A stretch of DNA of 64,000 nt from Rhypophila decipiens (GCA_033297075.1 MU858060.1:124001-188000), one strand, 5' to 3'; numbered from the stretch's first letter, positions 1-10,889 are shown. The notes: a model not told the origin generated them from the sequence alone. Numbers and translations: made by a program.

Positions 1-1
1 G

Positions 2-91
2 GCTGCGAAGAAGAAGTTTAAGGAGGTTGACAAGTGGGAACTGTCGTTTGAGGAGGTTGACAGGAGTAGTTCTCCTGTTGATGGGCGGTGA
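2..91 (+). CDS. 3' end of a truncated protein-coding gene
   Basis: The window opens inside a reading frame that starts at base 2 and ends with TGA at 89-91. It encodes 29 residues that are rich in lysine and acidic residues. The short phrase EEVD occurs once (residues 17-20) and a related KEVD precedes it at residues 7-10. The composition is that of a charged C-terminal tail, with no early stop, so it is probably the last exon of a plus-strand gene beginning to the left of the window. No family can be assigned from so little sequence. It could also be a chance open frame at the window edge. Confidence 0.45.
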   Translation, partial: AAKKKFKEVDKWELSFEEVDRSSSPVDGR

Positions 92-1003
92 GCTACGGTA
101 CCCATTGTTAAGGTGTTTTATGTTCTTTGGCCTATTGGGGATGGTAGATTGGGATGGAATGGAAGAACTTGCCAACTTGATTGGATGGTGTTGGGACGAC
201 TTGAGCATGGGCTGGCACAAGGGGGTTTCTTTTATTCTCCTAAGTGTCTTTATTTTTACTGTTGATGTCTCTTTATTATTTTATGCCCAGCGTGGGAAAG
301 CCGGCAATGAAGACGCAACGGCGCGGTTCATGGAGAAATGGCTCATGAAACCGTCTTGATAGAAACCTGTCTGGTTTAGTTTGGTCCGGTCTGAGGGAAT
401 GGAATACTTTATGTTATGGCCTAGGCTGTTTGTTACTTGTCGGGGCACTCCAGATAATGAAACGGCTTGATATCTTTTTGGCACTGCAGCATCTTCAATT
501 CTGGGTTTCATGACTTTTGCTTTTGAAAGCAGGTGCTGCTCCTTTGACCAGGCTTACGCTGTATGTAGTATTCCACTGTACTTTACACAAGGCGAGCAAG
601 TAAGCTACACCCCATGCGTCAATAATAATAGAAGCCAACCCATTTATCGCTCCAATTCCTTATTCCCATGATCTCGCTTGCCTCTTGCCAACTCCTTTTT
701 GTTTATCATGGCCCACAAAGCCCCCGACGCTCTCTATTACGCATTCGCTCTAGTTGTATCCCGTACTCCCAAGACAGTCAGATACCACATCTCTCCCCAA
801 GTAAATATTCCTCAACACCAGCAATAAGTCAACTGACTGCCTGTCCATGTACTGACTGCCCGTCCATGTACTCGCTGTATGCTCCGTACTCCGTACCATC
901 CATCCATCCATCCCATGGATATACCAACCGCCCAACCAACCCAATCATACCATCAGGTAGGTAGGTCAGGTAGGTACCCATCTCAAGCCAAAGAGCTAGG
1001 TAG
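92..1003. other. Intergenic stretch without a convincing gene
   Basis: Nothing in these 0.9 kb has the look of a real gene. The small open frames have no recognisable domain, and several overlap on both strands. There are short low-complexity runs: a TCCATCCATCCATCC stretch near 898-913 and a GGTAGGTAGGTCAGGTAGGTA run at 956-976. One copy of the 9-mer TACTCCGTA, which recurs in the intergenic DNA of this window, is at 887-895. The stretch holds the 3' flanks of two converging genes. Confidence 0.6.
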
Positions 1004-2367
1004 TTAGACCTTCATGGCCCACTGCTTGAGATATTCATAATCCGCCACATTATCATCCACACACTGACGAATCATCCTCGCCGCCTTTTCCCCGTATTTC
1101 TCGGCCCACTGCTTATTCTCTTCCTCCTCGGAAAGGATCTTCTACCGTGCAACAAAAGTTAGCTTTCTCTCCTCCCCCCCGTCAGAAGGTGTGGTATACA
1201 TACCGGCCCCCCAACCCTAGGTCTCAACTCGGTACTCCCCAGCGCATCCTCATGAAACCCCTTCCACTTCTCAAACGCATCTTTTGCTCGTTGTTGCCCA
1301 TCCTCGCTATCACCCCACTTTAACATCCCAGCGTCGTAGGGAATACCCACATCGTTACAGTACCGCTCGATGATCTCGGCAGGATGATCGAGTAAATCAT
1401 CGGCATCCACCACGGTGATTTTGATCTTTTGCCCGTCGACGATGTGGCTCTGGTGCACGATGTAATCGAAGAATCTGCGCAGCTCGGTGTATCCCGCTTC
1501 GGAAGGGAGGAACTCGTAGAAGCCTGTTATGGCGTCCAGGGGCGGGATCGTGCATCGGTAGTAGGAGGGGATTGCGCGGCGGGGGTGGCGGATTAAAAAG
1601 GTGTAGTGGAATTTGGAGAGGATCGAGGTGGGTAGGGTTGTTGGGTTTTTGTTATTTTGGGAGGTTCCGTTTGTGCTGCTGCCATTGGAATATCCGTTAG
1701 ATCCGTTCGTTCCGTTGGTGCTTCCGTTGGTGAGGTTTTCGCTATTGTCGAGATGGCGGAGGGAGGGTGCGATGTTTGTGGGTTTCTTGTCGGGGCTGAA
1801 GAGGTAGTAGATTATATCTTTGATGAAGAGGCGCTTTTCCTGCTTTGGGGGAAAGAAGAAAATAAAGTCAGTCAGTGTGTGTCCGGTGGTCATGTCCAGA
1901 TGTTGGACCCTTTCAAGACCTCAGCTGTGCATGGACCAAAGTGAGAGGGCCATGGTAGTTTGTGAAAAGGGGGGGAGGCCAGCAACATGTAAACAAACCT
2001 TGTTGTCCTCGATATCCTTTTCCAACGCATCCACCACGTCCTTGTAAGTGACTTGGGCGAACCCACTCTTCTGTCTGCCCTCCTCGTCATCCTCGAACCG
2101 CGGGCTCAATCTTTCAGGTCCGTAATAGAAGGCGTCTCCGAATGGTTCGTGGACACAGTGCAAGATATCCGGGCGGGTCATGAAAACCTGTCATTGCCCA
2201 GATGTACAAGTCAGTTGAGAGGCGTTACAAGGAGGAAGAAACAAGCCCAACGGCCCAGCCATGTCGAACGGCCAAGATCATAGAGGGGGCATTGGCTTGC
2301 TTACACGCTCAAAAGCTGTTGAGCAGGCCCTGGGGTGGGTAGCTACAAAGATGGGCTTGTTTGACAT
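1004..2367 (-). CDS. Sulfotransferase-like P-loop protein
   Basis: A 341-residue protein in four exons: 2367-2305, 2187-1999, 1839-1204 and 1141-1004. All introns are GT-AG and fall between codons. Near the N-terminus, THPRACSTAFERVF (residues 10-23) resembles the 5'-phosphosulfate loop of sulfotransferases. IRHPRRAIPSYYR (166-178) resembles their 3'-phosphate binding segment. In between is HEPFGDAFYYGPER, typical of a fungal family usually annotated as P-loop or sulfotransferase-like. The acceptor substrate is unknown. An Asn/Gly/Ser/Thr-rich insert at about residues 121-149 separates the two signatures and looks like microsatellite expansion in a surface loop. The start is the first ATG before the phosphosulfate loop. 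Exon joins rest on the continuity of the family pattern and on matching phases. Confidence 0.85.
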
Positions 2368-3328
2368 GGTGTCTTTTGCCTCGACTCTTGCACGGTTACT
2401 TGAGAAAAAATGAAGCCTGCTGAGAGACTGGAACCATAAAATGTTGAATTTGGAGAGGAAAAGGATGTGAAAGCGTTAAGAAAGTCTTCAGGGGCCCAGG
2501 CTATAAATAGTTCATGCGATGACAAGTTTGCCCGTGTGTAAATAAGTGCAGCAGAATTACTGAATCAAGCAGAGATCGATATAGCAACCCCAAAAAGGAA
2601 AACCGAAGATGTCATAGAAAGAGGGGGGTTCAAAGAATCAAGGCACCAGCACGGCTGCTTTCAGAAGGAAGCGGGCGGTAACGGCTTCTTTAAAGGAGGT
2701 CCCACCGAGCTTCTGGGAAGGAACAACGGATTGCTTCTTTCCATCGCTCTTGCCGTTGAACTACAACTGTTTCCATGTCAAACAAGCGGCAAATACCTGC
2801 CTAGATATTTGCTTCGCTTATGCCCGTTCGACACCAACTCCCCTCGTAAACAAGTCCATGTTGGTTACGGAGTAGGGAGGGCACTTCCCCTCGTTCCCAC
2901 CCCACTCGAAGGAACAAGATAAGGCTCACCTGATAAATTCAGGGTATTTTCAATGCATCCAAGAACGAAAGATCCTGCAAGCAAGACATAATTGACCCAC
3001 GTGTTGCCATTCCCATTGCTAAAGATATGGGACATCTTGCTGCTGCCCGCAGAGAACGTGCCCGGTACGACGTCATACCGTCACTAGCGGCCCGGGTGGG
3101 CGGGCACCCCTTGCCCTATAAAAAGTTCGGGTCATGGAGTTGAGCGGGGACGCCGCACCACCCTGTCATGACCCCTGTTCTCGGTGCCCCGAAGAATGTG
3201 GGGGCGCCGACCAAGCCAGATCTCGGCCACTTGTTGCAGAACCATACTGTCACCAAAAAAGAGGGCGTTTCATTACTCGATTTGTTTTTCTTGATACATT
3301 TCAAAATAGGATATTCAAATCCTTATTA
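2368..3328. other. Upstream flank of the sulfotransferase-like gene; no gene seen
   Basis: This stretch contains the promoter side of the minus-strand sulfotransferase-like gene and then about 0.8 kb with no credible coding frame. A TATA-like CTATAAATAG lies at 2502-2511, about 135 bases upstream of the start codon. Another TATAAAA lies at 3117-3123. One TACGGAGTA copy is at 2866-2874. The segment just left of the inverted-repeat element (3170-3327) has short open frames on both strands without recognisable domains. Confidence 0.5.
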
Positions 3329-3676
3329 CTCGTGCCACGCCCCCACTTGTTGGGCCAGTCCGTAGAAACTGACAGCCCCAACTAAGTTGGTGCTCCCCAT
3401 CACAACGGAAAACCCACTTATAACCCTAGGGTTAGAAAAACCAGCAGACGTGCACTTTACTAACCAACGAAGATATAAAGAAACGGATTAATACGTTAGA
3501 ATCGTATTCTATTCATATTATTATATCTCTTTTCAAGATAAAATTTACTTAAGAATTACTAGAGAAGGTTTGCATTTTCCGTTGTGGTGATCTTTCCGTT
3601 GTGATGGGGAGCACCAACTTTAGTTGGGGCTGGAAGTTGCTACTGACAGGCCCAACGAGTGGGGGCGTGGCACGAG
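3329..3676. mobile_element. Miniature inverted-repeat element, 348 bp, flanked by TA
   Basis: The ends form a long terminal inverted repeat. Positions 3329-3411 match the reverse complement of 3593-3676 with six mismatches and one single-base gap. Both ends begin CTCGTGCCACGCCCCCAC. A TA dinucleotide directly abuts each end (3327-3328 and 3677-3678), as expected for TA target-site duplication by Tc1/mariner-type transposases. The core (about 3412-3592) is AT-rich and has no coding capacity, so the element is non-autonomous. The inner edge of the right repeat is partly duplicated (CCGTTGTG occurs twice within 20 bases). The element ends 80 bases beyond the stop codon of the alcohol dehydrogenase gene. 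High similarity of the two arms suggests fairly recent insertion. The superfamily is inferred only from the TA flanks and size. Confidence 0.85.
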
Positions 3677-3756
3677 TATGGCTTCAACCGCTTCTCCCGT
3701 CAGCGACGTCGCCATGACAGCGGACAGCGGCCCCGTCAAACTCTCATTACAAACCC

Positions 3757-4870
3757 TCAAGGCATGACCAGAACAGCGCGATACCGCACCTGATTCTTGC
3801 CCAGCTTCTCAAAGATGTCCTCGACAGTCTCGGGTCCCTTGAACTCGTATAGCTGAACGGCAGGCTTGATGTTGTGACGGGCCGCAAACTCGAGCATCTC
3901 GACATGCTGGGCCCTGGACGCCGTGAGGCTAGAGTGCAGCTTGTAACCCTCCCAGAAGATCTGGCTGGCGGGGAGGACATATGGCCCCATTGTCGGTGCC
4001 GGAAGGGGGATGATGGTCCCCAAACGGGCGACGATTTCCTTGACAAGGACCCTGTTGTTCACATTAGCTGATTAGCAATGGCCAACAACAAAAACATACA
4101 ACCAGAGAGATAGATACTCACTTCTCCCAATCAGGATACTTGGCCCCAGCAATAATAAGCACATCAACCGGCTTGCTCAGCTTCTCCAGCTCACCAAGCA
4201 GCACAAACTCGCTCGCCCCAAACCCCCTCGCCTCAGTCTCCTTATCCCGACTGGTACTAAACACCACGACTTGATTCCCCATCTTCTCAGCAAACTGAAT
4301 TGCCAAATGACCCAGTCCACCCACCCCCAAAATACCCACCCGATCGCCGGGCCGTACATTATCCGCCAGGGCCGAATACACCGTCGCACCAGCGCACTGC
4401 AACGGCGCCGCATCCGCACTCGCCAACCCCTCCGGAATCTTGAACACATAGCCCTCCTTGCCTATATAATACCCCGAAAAGCTCCCCTGCTCTATATCCC
4501 CCAACCCAAAAACAGCCCGATCAAGACACCAGATATCTTTGCCCGTGAGGCAATACCTGCAATCCATGCACGAGTCCCGGAGGAAGCCGGTTCCTACCCG
4601 GTCTCCGATCGAGACAGAGCGGACGGATGATCCGACTGCTTCGACTAGACCGACGCCTTCGTGGCCCAGGGCTGCGGGCGAGCCGTACTTGAAGTACTCG
4701 TAGTCTGTGTAGCATACTCCGGAGTGGGTTATGCGGATTAGGATCTGGTGGGGGAGGAGGGTTGATGGGATTGTGCTGGGTATGGTGGTGAGCTTGTTGT
4801 TTGAGGAGCGGTAGGTGTTGAATTCTTTGCCTGAGAGGGCGGTGGGGGTTTCTTTTTGGGGGGACGACAT
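3757..4870 (-). CDS. Zinc-dependent alcohol dehydrogenase (MDR family)
   Basis: A 347-residue medium-chain dehydrogenase in two exons, 4870-4122 and 4051-3757, joined across a 70-base GT-AG intron that splits a lysine codon. The catalytic zinc ligands are visible: Cys53 in GVCYTD, His70-Glu71 in LGHEGVG and Cys160 in LQCAGA. The structural zinc cysteines are at 101, 104, 107 and 115. The nucleotide-binding turn GVGGLGH lies at 182-188. The length is normal for yeast-type or cinnamyl-type alcohol dehydrogenases. The protein should be cytosolic and interconvert an alcohol and an aldehyde with NAD(P)H. Neither substrate nor cofactor preference can be read reliably. The gene stands alone with an inverted-repeat element just beyond its 3' end. 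Confidence 0.93.
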
Positions 4871-5092
4871 TTTGTTTTGTTTTTAAGGTGATACTGTTGC
4901 TTGAGTTGGCTCGATGAGGTGAATGAGGCTGATGATGTCTTGAAGAAGAAAGGGAAAGCAGAGGACAATCAGGAGTGATAGAGTCGTTTTGACCACCTCC
5001 TTTATATGCCAATCTCCTTCACTATCTCTGTTGTAGATAGGTGAGAGACGGATGAATTGTAATCATCCTCGTTGACAGGTCCATGCCTTGTC

Positions 5093-5605
5093 TTAATAAT
5101 CGCCATGGTCACTTTGAAGTAGAGAATAACCGCGGTAGTGGGTAAAGTGGATGAGTAATCCCCTCTCATGAGAAATGTGAACAACTAAAAAATGGGCAAC
5201 TTTCAGACGATAGCCTGGATGAACAGCAAGTGTTGAAGAGTGATCAACAACGCATGGGACAGCATTACTCAGCAACAGACCTGGAAAAAGTTTACTTAAG
5301 AAATAGGGTATTCGGGTCAATCTGAGTCTTGAAAGGTCAGGCAGGGGCACCAGGAACAAGACGGCAAGGCTGAATTGTTCACCCGCCGTGTGCCTTTGTC
5401 TACCTAGGTTAGAAATGGTCTGCATGGGGCCTGTGCCGTACATCAGTAATATGCTGTATGTAAACGAGACCGTAAAGAGCAAAAGGTTGAGAAATCCAAA
5501 AACCAAAAAGACGCCGCCGTACTTGAGCGGGCTTGGATCTATCAGGACGGGATCATTCAGTCTCCAATATGAGAGAGAGTATGAATACGTCAATAATACG
5601 GCCAT
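5093..5605 (-). CDS. Possible small membrane protein (doubtful)
   Basis: An uninterrupted 170-residue frame, upstream of the alcohol dehydrogenase and on the same strand. Residues about 28-55 are strongly hydrophobic (GGVFLVFGFLNLLLFTVSF and following) and would form one long or two short membrane spans. The second half has no clear character. I recognise no family. The frame might be the remains of a larger spliced membrane protein gene, or chance. The strand and ATG start are plausible but nothing else supports it. Confidence 0.22.
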   Translation of the reverse strand: MAVLLTYSYSLSYWRLNDPVLIDPSPLKYGGVFLVFGFLNLLLFTVSFTYSILLMYGTGPMQTISNLGRQRHTAGEQFSLAVLFLVPLPDLSRLRLTRIPYFLSKLFPGLLLSNAVPCVVDHSSTLAVHPGYRLKVAHFLVVHISHERGLLIHFTHYRGYSLLQSDHGDY

Positions 5606-6109
5606 ATAACTGTAGCACTACATGCAGCGGGACTGGTTGTGGTGTAGAATGTTTGGAGTGTGTCAAATGATTACTGATCTTTACCGAGTACCAGATATCA
5701 TTGCCGGTCGGACACGAGAAAGCGACAGATGGCATGAGACGGCAGTGAGGATGTTGTTTTCTCCCATGATACGGATACGGATATAGTAATCGCATATATG
5801 TAATACTGCGTATGGTTGTATGATACAAGCTGGAGCTGTACTGTACGCCCAGTCGAACAGCCGTGGCCCTTGGAACTGTCCAGCTACAGCTCAGGGTATG
5901 CCCCACATATTGTGTCCAATCAGAAGCTGCAATTGAACCTCGTCAAAAAATGTTTGGGAACTTCAAGCATCAGACCCATCACGACCCGAAAACCGTTCCG
6001 CGTCGTCGTCGCCGTCGTCTTGCCTCTCCGCGGGCAGCACCGACAACCGATATACCCTGATGCAGAGGTGACGGTGCTCTTCCGACGACAAACAATACAG
6101 ACCGAAAAT

Positions 6110-7185
6110 ATGAACTCTCTCTACTCGAAAGCGGCGGCATCGCCGATAATATACCGCCGCATAGCCGCGACGGTAACGACGGGCCCCTCCTCATTATTAT
6201 CCCAAGGCGGACGACGACACGCAAGCCACGTCTCCAAAGTCGCAGCCAGAGCGCAAGAAATCCAAGAGGAAAGAGCTGCTGCCGCGGCCGCAGCATCCTC
6301 CTCCACAGGCAACAACAGACTCAGCGGACCCGGCACACCAGGCAGCGCAGACCGCCTGATGGCCCAGATCCTCGCGGATAGAGTCGCGGCCAAAGGGCGG
6401 GAACTCACGGACGGCGAGAAGAAGAAGTACGAGCTGCGGCTGCTCAAGATGAAGATGAGCCGGAAGCAATACATGAAGTGGCTGAAGAAGCACCCCATGA
6501 ACCCGGTCGATATCCCCAACGAGAAGCTCAAGGTCCCCGAGGGCCATGGCGAGAATATCTGGTTGTGGAATCACGTCGAGGCGGGTCATGTGGTTTATTC
6601 CATGCATCCGCAGATGGATGTAGGTTCCTCACCTGTGCTTGACACCAAATCGTTCTCCTTGCTAACCGATGCGAAACACAGTCCAACAAAGCCAAGGCCC
6701 AGATGCCCTACACGGGCAAGAAACTCGTCCCGGCCAAGCTCCGTCGAGACTACTGGCGTCCGATGGCCCAGATCAGATTCCCGGCCGGACAAGGCGACGT
6801 CGGCCGGTCGGTCTGGCAAAAGCTCCTCGAGCTCAAGAAGCGCCACGAGCTGGAGTGGGGCGAGCAAAAACACGAGTTCCTCCGCATGTCCCGCGAAGAC
6901 CGCGGCCGCGCCCTCAACGACCAGCGCGCCAACGTCGTTGCCGATATCGCTGCTGTGCTGGGGGGCTTGGGCAAGGGGAACAAGATTTGGCTCGAGACGA
7001 AGGAGGGCAAGGATGTGACGAGGACATTGTGCAAGGCCGATGTTTTCTGGACGAATGGGCTCGATCGACATAATGCGGCGGAGTGGTCGGAGAATGTGAG
7101 GCACTTTGTTGGATTGCCTGTCAAGGTGGACGAGCCGAGAAGAAGAAGAAGAGGAAAACCGCGATCGTGCCCGATTTCGATATAG
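6110..7185 (+). CDS. MHR1: Mitochondrial large-subunit ribosomal protein mL67 (Mhr1 family)
   Basis: A 337-residue protein in two exons, 6110-6619 and 6682-7185, with a 62-base intron between codons. The N-terminal 40 residues are basic, rich in Ser/Ala/Arg and free of acidic residues, as for a mitochondrial presequence. An alanine-rich segment (about 55-65) follows. The Mhr1/mL67 domain runs from about residue 145 to 315, beginning GENIWLWNHVEAGHVVYS, continuing RRDYWRPMAQIRFP and ending near DVFWTNGLDRHNAAEW. Known family members are mitoribosome components, and in yeast Mhr1 is also linked to mtDNA recombination. An upstream in-frame ATG exists, but starting at 6110 places the presequence at the N-terminus. 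The predicted C-terminus after an AGA run is odd: another frame gives a more natural tail ending at 7196. Confidence 0.88.
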
Positions 7186-7196
7186 ATTTGGTGTAA

Positions 7197-8273
7197 GATT
7201 GGATGAGGCCGGATTACGGAACTGGAGTGGGGGCATCGTGGTCGCTCGGGATTCACATACCTAGTCCCGTCGAGGTGATGGATTGAGGATCGGCAATTGC
7301 TTATCCGACGCGCTTCATTCAATTGCGAATCTGGAGTTGAGAATAGGAGGCAAGAAGACGGTCGAACTCCATAACAACAACTGACCATCTCGAGGGCCTG
7401 TCTGTCCAATCGATAGCCCTCGCGCACGTTGACAGGCGCTGCTGGGGTTGTAGAAAGAAACACTGTACCATATCAACATTGCGGCGAGGTAAATAGATAT
7501 AGCCCCGTGTATTATTTATGTTTATAGCATCTTGTTTTTGTTTTTTCCGTTCCGACCTTTCTCGTCTCTTTTCTCACTCTTACTGCCGAACCTTGGATCA
7601 ACTATCTAGTGAGGCGCTTATTGTTTCTTCTCACTACATCTTGATGTTATTTGATAGCTGGGCGGGCCGGACAGATAGAAAAGACGTTTGTGAATTCAAT
7701 AATATATCTGGGTAGGTTATTAGAAACACAGCGGATGCTCAGTAACCACACCGAATTACCAAGCCCCTGCGTTCTCTTTTGTGAGCAGGTAAAGGAATCT
7801 CACTATGGCATGGTACGGGAGTAATGCCCTAAATCTCAGATGTTGTTCACGGCCAAAACGCAGCCTTCTTTCAAGAACGAATCGGTAACTTTGTCGCGAT
7901 ATTTCAGCATCCCCATCTCATCCAGTCGTCAGCGATTCTAGCTTTCGGAGATGGAGTTCCGAATTGGACGGGACCTCGGTATCCGAATGAGAAAATTCGG
8001 CCCCACTCGACTCCCGAGCTCCGGAGCCGGGATCCATCGGCTTTTCAGCTTGTTCCACGGGAAATGCCCACATATCCCCACAATGACTAACAAAACCAAC
8101 GAATCGACTCGTCCCGACACTACCAAACGGGAGAAAGCCCAACCTTTTGTCCACAATTCCACACACAAAGCCCAACAAAGCTGACTCAAACAAAGCAAGA
8201 CACAAACGGATTCAGCTGCTGATAAGCCCTAACTCGAGAGCACAATCCAACCAACGAGCTTGGAATAATTTCA
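7197..8273. other. Intergenic stretch between mL67 and tRNA-Glu
   Basis: I see no gene here. Short frames on both strands lack domains and coding character. The segment holds the mL67 3' flank and the DNA upstream of the tRNA gene. Confidence 0.5.
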
Positions 8274-8345
8274 TCCGGTATAGTGTAACGGTCAACATAT
8301 CGCGTTTTCACCGCGAAGCTCGGGGTTCGATTCCCCGTACCGGAG
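8274..8345 (+). tRNA. tRNA-Glu (anticodon TTC)
   Basis: The 72 bases fold into a standard cloverleaf. The acceptor stem pairs TCCGGTA (8274-8280) with TACCGGA (8338-8344), followed by discriminator G8345. The anticodon stem TCGCG/CGCGA encloses the seven-base loop TTTTCAC, giving anticodon TTC for glutamate. The T arm pairs CGGGG with CCCCG around TTCGATT. Internal Pol III signals are visible: an A-box-like TAGTGTAACGG and a B box GGTTCGATTCC. There is no intron. A T-rich run starting at 8346 serves as terminator. Confidence 0.96.
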
Positions 8346-8355
8346 TTTCTTTTTT
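8346..8355 (+). terminator. Pol III T-run terminator of tRNA-Glu
   Basis: TTTCTTTTTT follows the discriminator base directly and is continued by further T-rich sequence. Runs of four or more T on the coding strand stop RNA polymerase III. Confidence 0.85.
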
Positions 8356-8700
8356 ATTTTCAATCTTTCTCTGGAGCAACAACGACTACAAGTTCTCATT
8401 TTCTTTTCGCATTTGGGGTTTTCTCCATTAGCATCTAATGTTTGTTCCTCATTCGATTTCATCTTCAAATTCAATCACTTTATCCCATCCGACACCGCAG
8501 CGACTGTTTGTTTAACTTTCAGCACGCAGATGGATTTATTGCCGCGAGCAGCAATGCTGTTTGTAGATGTTGACCCCCTTTTATCGATGTTTACATCATG
8601 TCACTTTCGGCACTTATATGGCCTCGAACCCGCGCAATGAAGATATGGGCATAAACTGACTGATTCATCATATGAACAAATTTTATAATCTAGTCATTCT

Positions 8701-8728
8701 CCCCCCCCCCCCCCCCCCTTTTTTTTTT
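8701..8728. repeat. C18 T10 homopolymer pair
   Basis: Eighteen consecutive C (8701-8718) are followed directly by ten consecutive T (8719-8728). Such tracts are prone to length errors during replication and sequencing. Confidence 0.95.
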
Positions 8729-8808
8729 AGTCTGTAAAATAAGCCCATACATGCATGCATATATAGTGTCTTTTTTGCTCTGGTAATATGAGGCGTATTG
8801 TGCAGTAA

Positions 8809-8828
8809 GTATGTATGTACATACATAC
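8809..8828. repeat. Perfect 20-bp palindrome of GTAT units
   Basis: GTATGTATGTACATACATAC equals its own reverse complement. It probably arose by slippage of a GTAT/ATAC microsatellite and can extrude as a small cruciform. Confidence 0.95.
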
Positions 8829-9645
8829 GGTATTTATCATTCCCCCGTTATAACCGCCCCCCTTTCCAGCACAGTGATAAACTGCACTGACTGATTGATG
8901 GGAACTAACTTGCTCGGTATTGCGCAGTCTCTTTCTTTTTTTTATATCTTATCATTCGTGTTTGAAGTTTCTATACCATGAAATGCCCAATCGAGAACTT
9001 GGCCCAGCCTCGTTGGTCAGACAATCCCTTTCACCCTGGAACGAAAACTATCATCATTCTAGAGTAGTGAAAACATTGAAAGGCCTATCACCCCATTTCC
9101 ATCTCGCTGGCTGGCTAATGTTATGTTCCATGGCAACTAGCTCAAGGTTTTAAAAGAAACCCGGGTTGTTCGGTCGAAGGGACTGACCTGTCATGTTAAG
9201 TCGGAATAAGCTTTCGAGGTTTCAAACAAACAAACTTGGAGGCGATCGATAGATAGATAGCATGACGCCATCCTGGACTGCTGGAAAGTTGGAACGAAAC
9301 ATTTATGGGTCGATAGTGACATGACGCTGGCTTGAAAAGAAACATGACTTGCTGTGCTAACTGGCGCTGTACACTATATACGGATCCAGACGCTTTACCC
9401 ATCGACCTTTTAGCTGTTAAGCTTAATTAACCTTGACTTTTCTAGCCCGGCTGTGAGTGCTAAATCGCTGATTATCACGAGCTTTTTGTTCTTCTTTTGA
9501 TCGTTCCATTAAGCTTCTATAGCCATGATAAATGGTAGTCGCCTCAAGGTTATGTTCATGACTTGACTCTGTCGTAACAGCGCTGTCAATTAGTCAGTAT
9601 CAAGTGTGGCATGTGTCAACCACACACACCGTGTTAATTAGTCAG

Positions 9646-9681
9646 GCTAATTCTCGTAGTTGGGCTAATTCTCGTAGTTGG
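9646..9681. repeat. Two tandem copies of an 18-bp unit
   Basis: The unit GCTAATTCTCGTAGTTGG occurs twice head to tail without mismatch, at 9646-9663 and 9664-9681. Confidence 0.95.
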
Positions 9682-10889
9682 TGGATGGATTGGTCCAGAA
9701 TTCTTTTTCCACGTCTAGAAGAAGGAAGTTGACCGTGTGTTCGAGGAGGCCGAAATGGTGTTTGATTGGATTGAGATAGATGGTTGTTCCCATCGAACAA
9801 GGACGGTATGTAGCGACGAGAGGTTCTTTGCTAGTAGGAAGCAACTGCTACGCTTCTTCCATGTTATCTGCTAGTAATTTTGGTTGTTCCCGTGCCTCGT
9901 GGGTTACCGCCGTCTATCTTACCGTATAAGTGGACAGATCACGTATTCTCTCGCTACGGATAATACCTTATGTTGGAACTTTTTCTGCTGTGAGGTGGGA
10001 TACATGTATAAGTTAATCAGCTGTTAATTAGTAGACTGCACATGTAAGTAAGGCTGTCTGTGTCAGTCTGCTTTGTATTGCAATTTAGGGTGTGCTCGGT
10101 TTTATAACTGCCCGGCTGGTAACGCTGAGGGAGGTGCCTTACAGGTATATGGTAAAGACGGGTATCGGTATGTATATCCTGTATAATGTGTATACCGTAT
10201 ATGTATCTGTTACAGTTCTTACCTTGTGTACAGTACCATTTCATACATGGTACGGTACAATATATTTACCAGGTCCTGCTCCAGCGACATGGAGGAGACC
10301 GAAGCAGTAATTTTAGAGCAAGTATCAGCAAGGAAGAGAATCCGGTATTAGGTAGATTCCGGCCAGATGCACATAGGATCAAGGAAGTGGGCAATCTCGT
10401 GATCAACAGTTCATGTCGGTCATTGAGCGTTTTTGTTTCGGGTAATGTATACTAGGGCCCGGCAGCAGGTAGGTAATATAAACACCACCACACCACCCCC
10501 ACCATCAAGCATGTGTACATACTCTATCTAGTATAGACAGCATATTTTGTCTTGTCTTGCCTTGCCCTTTCCTGCATTGATAATGTGTAAGATTAATCTC
10601 GGGTTAGGTGAGTGAGTGAGAGTGTTGGATCGTATCTGTATACGACGATCTAGAACAGACGTCTAGACAGAGCCTGTTTTATATGGTTCCATCTACGACA
10701 TGCGCATGCAGCTTAGACCGCCTGTTCGTTTCGACTGTCTCTTGGGAGACAGACCGACAGTATGTAATTTTCTATCTACATACTATATGACGGCCTTATT
10801 ACCTAGCTGCTTGATGCTTGGGCAGGAGGGAGTAGATGTCATGTGGCTGCTGTTCCTGTACCTTGCATGACATATTTGGGCGAACAAGG

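Noticed and set aside
5816..6109. N-terminal extension of mL67 to an upstream in-frame ATG
   Set aside because: It would add 98 residues of no character in front of a good mitochondrial presequence.
6595..7236. Open frame of 213 codons on the minus strand
   Set aside because: Antisense to the second exon of mL67.
8621..8636. GGTTCGAGGCC on the minus strand, resembling a tRNA B box
   Set aside because: The flanking bases do not form a T stem and no acceptor or anticodon arm fits.
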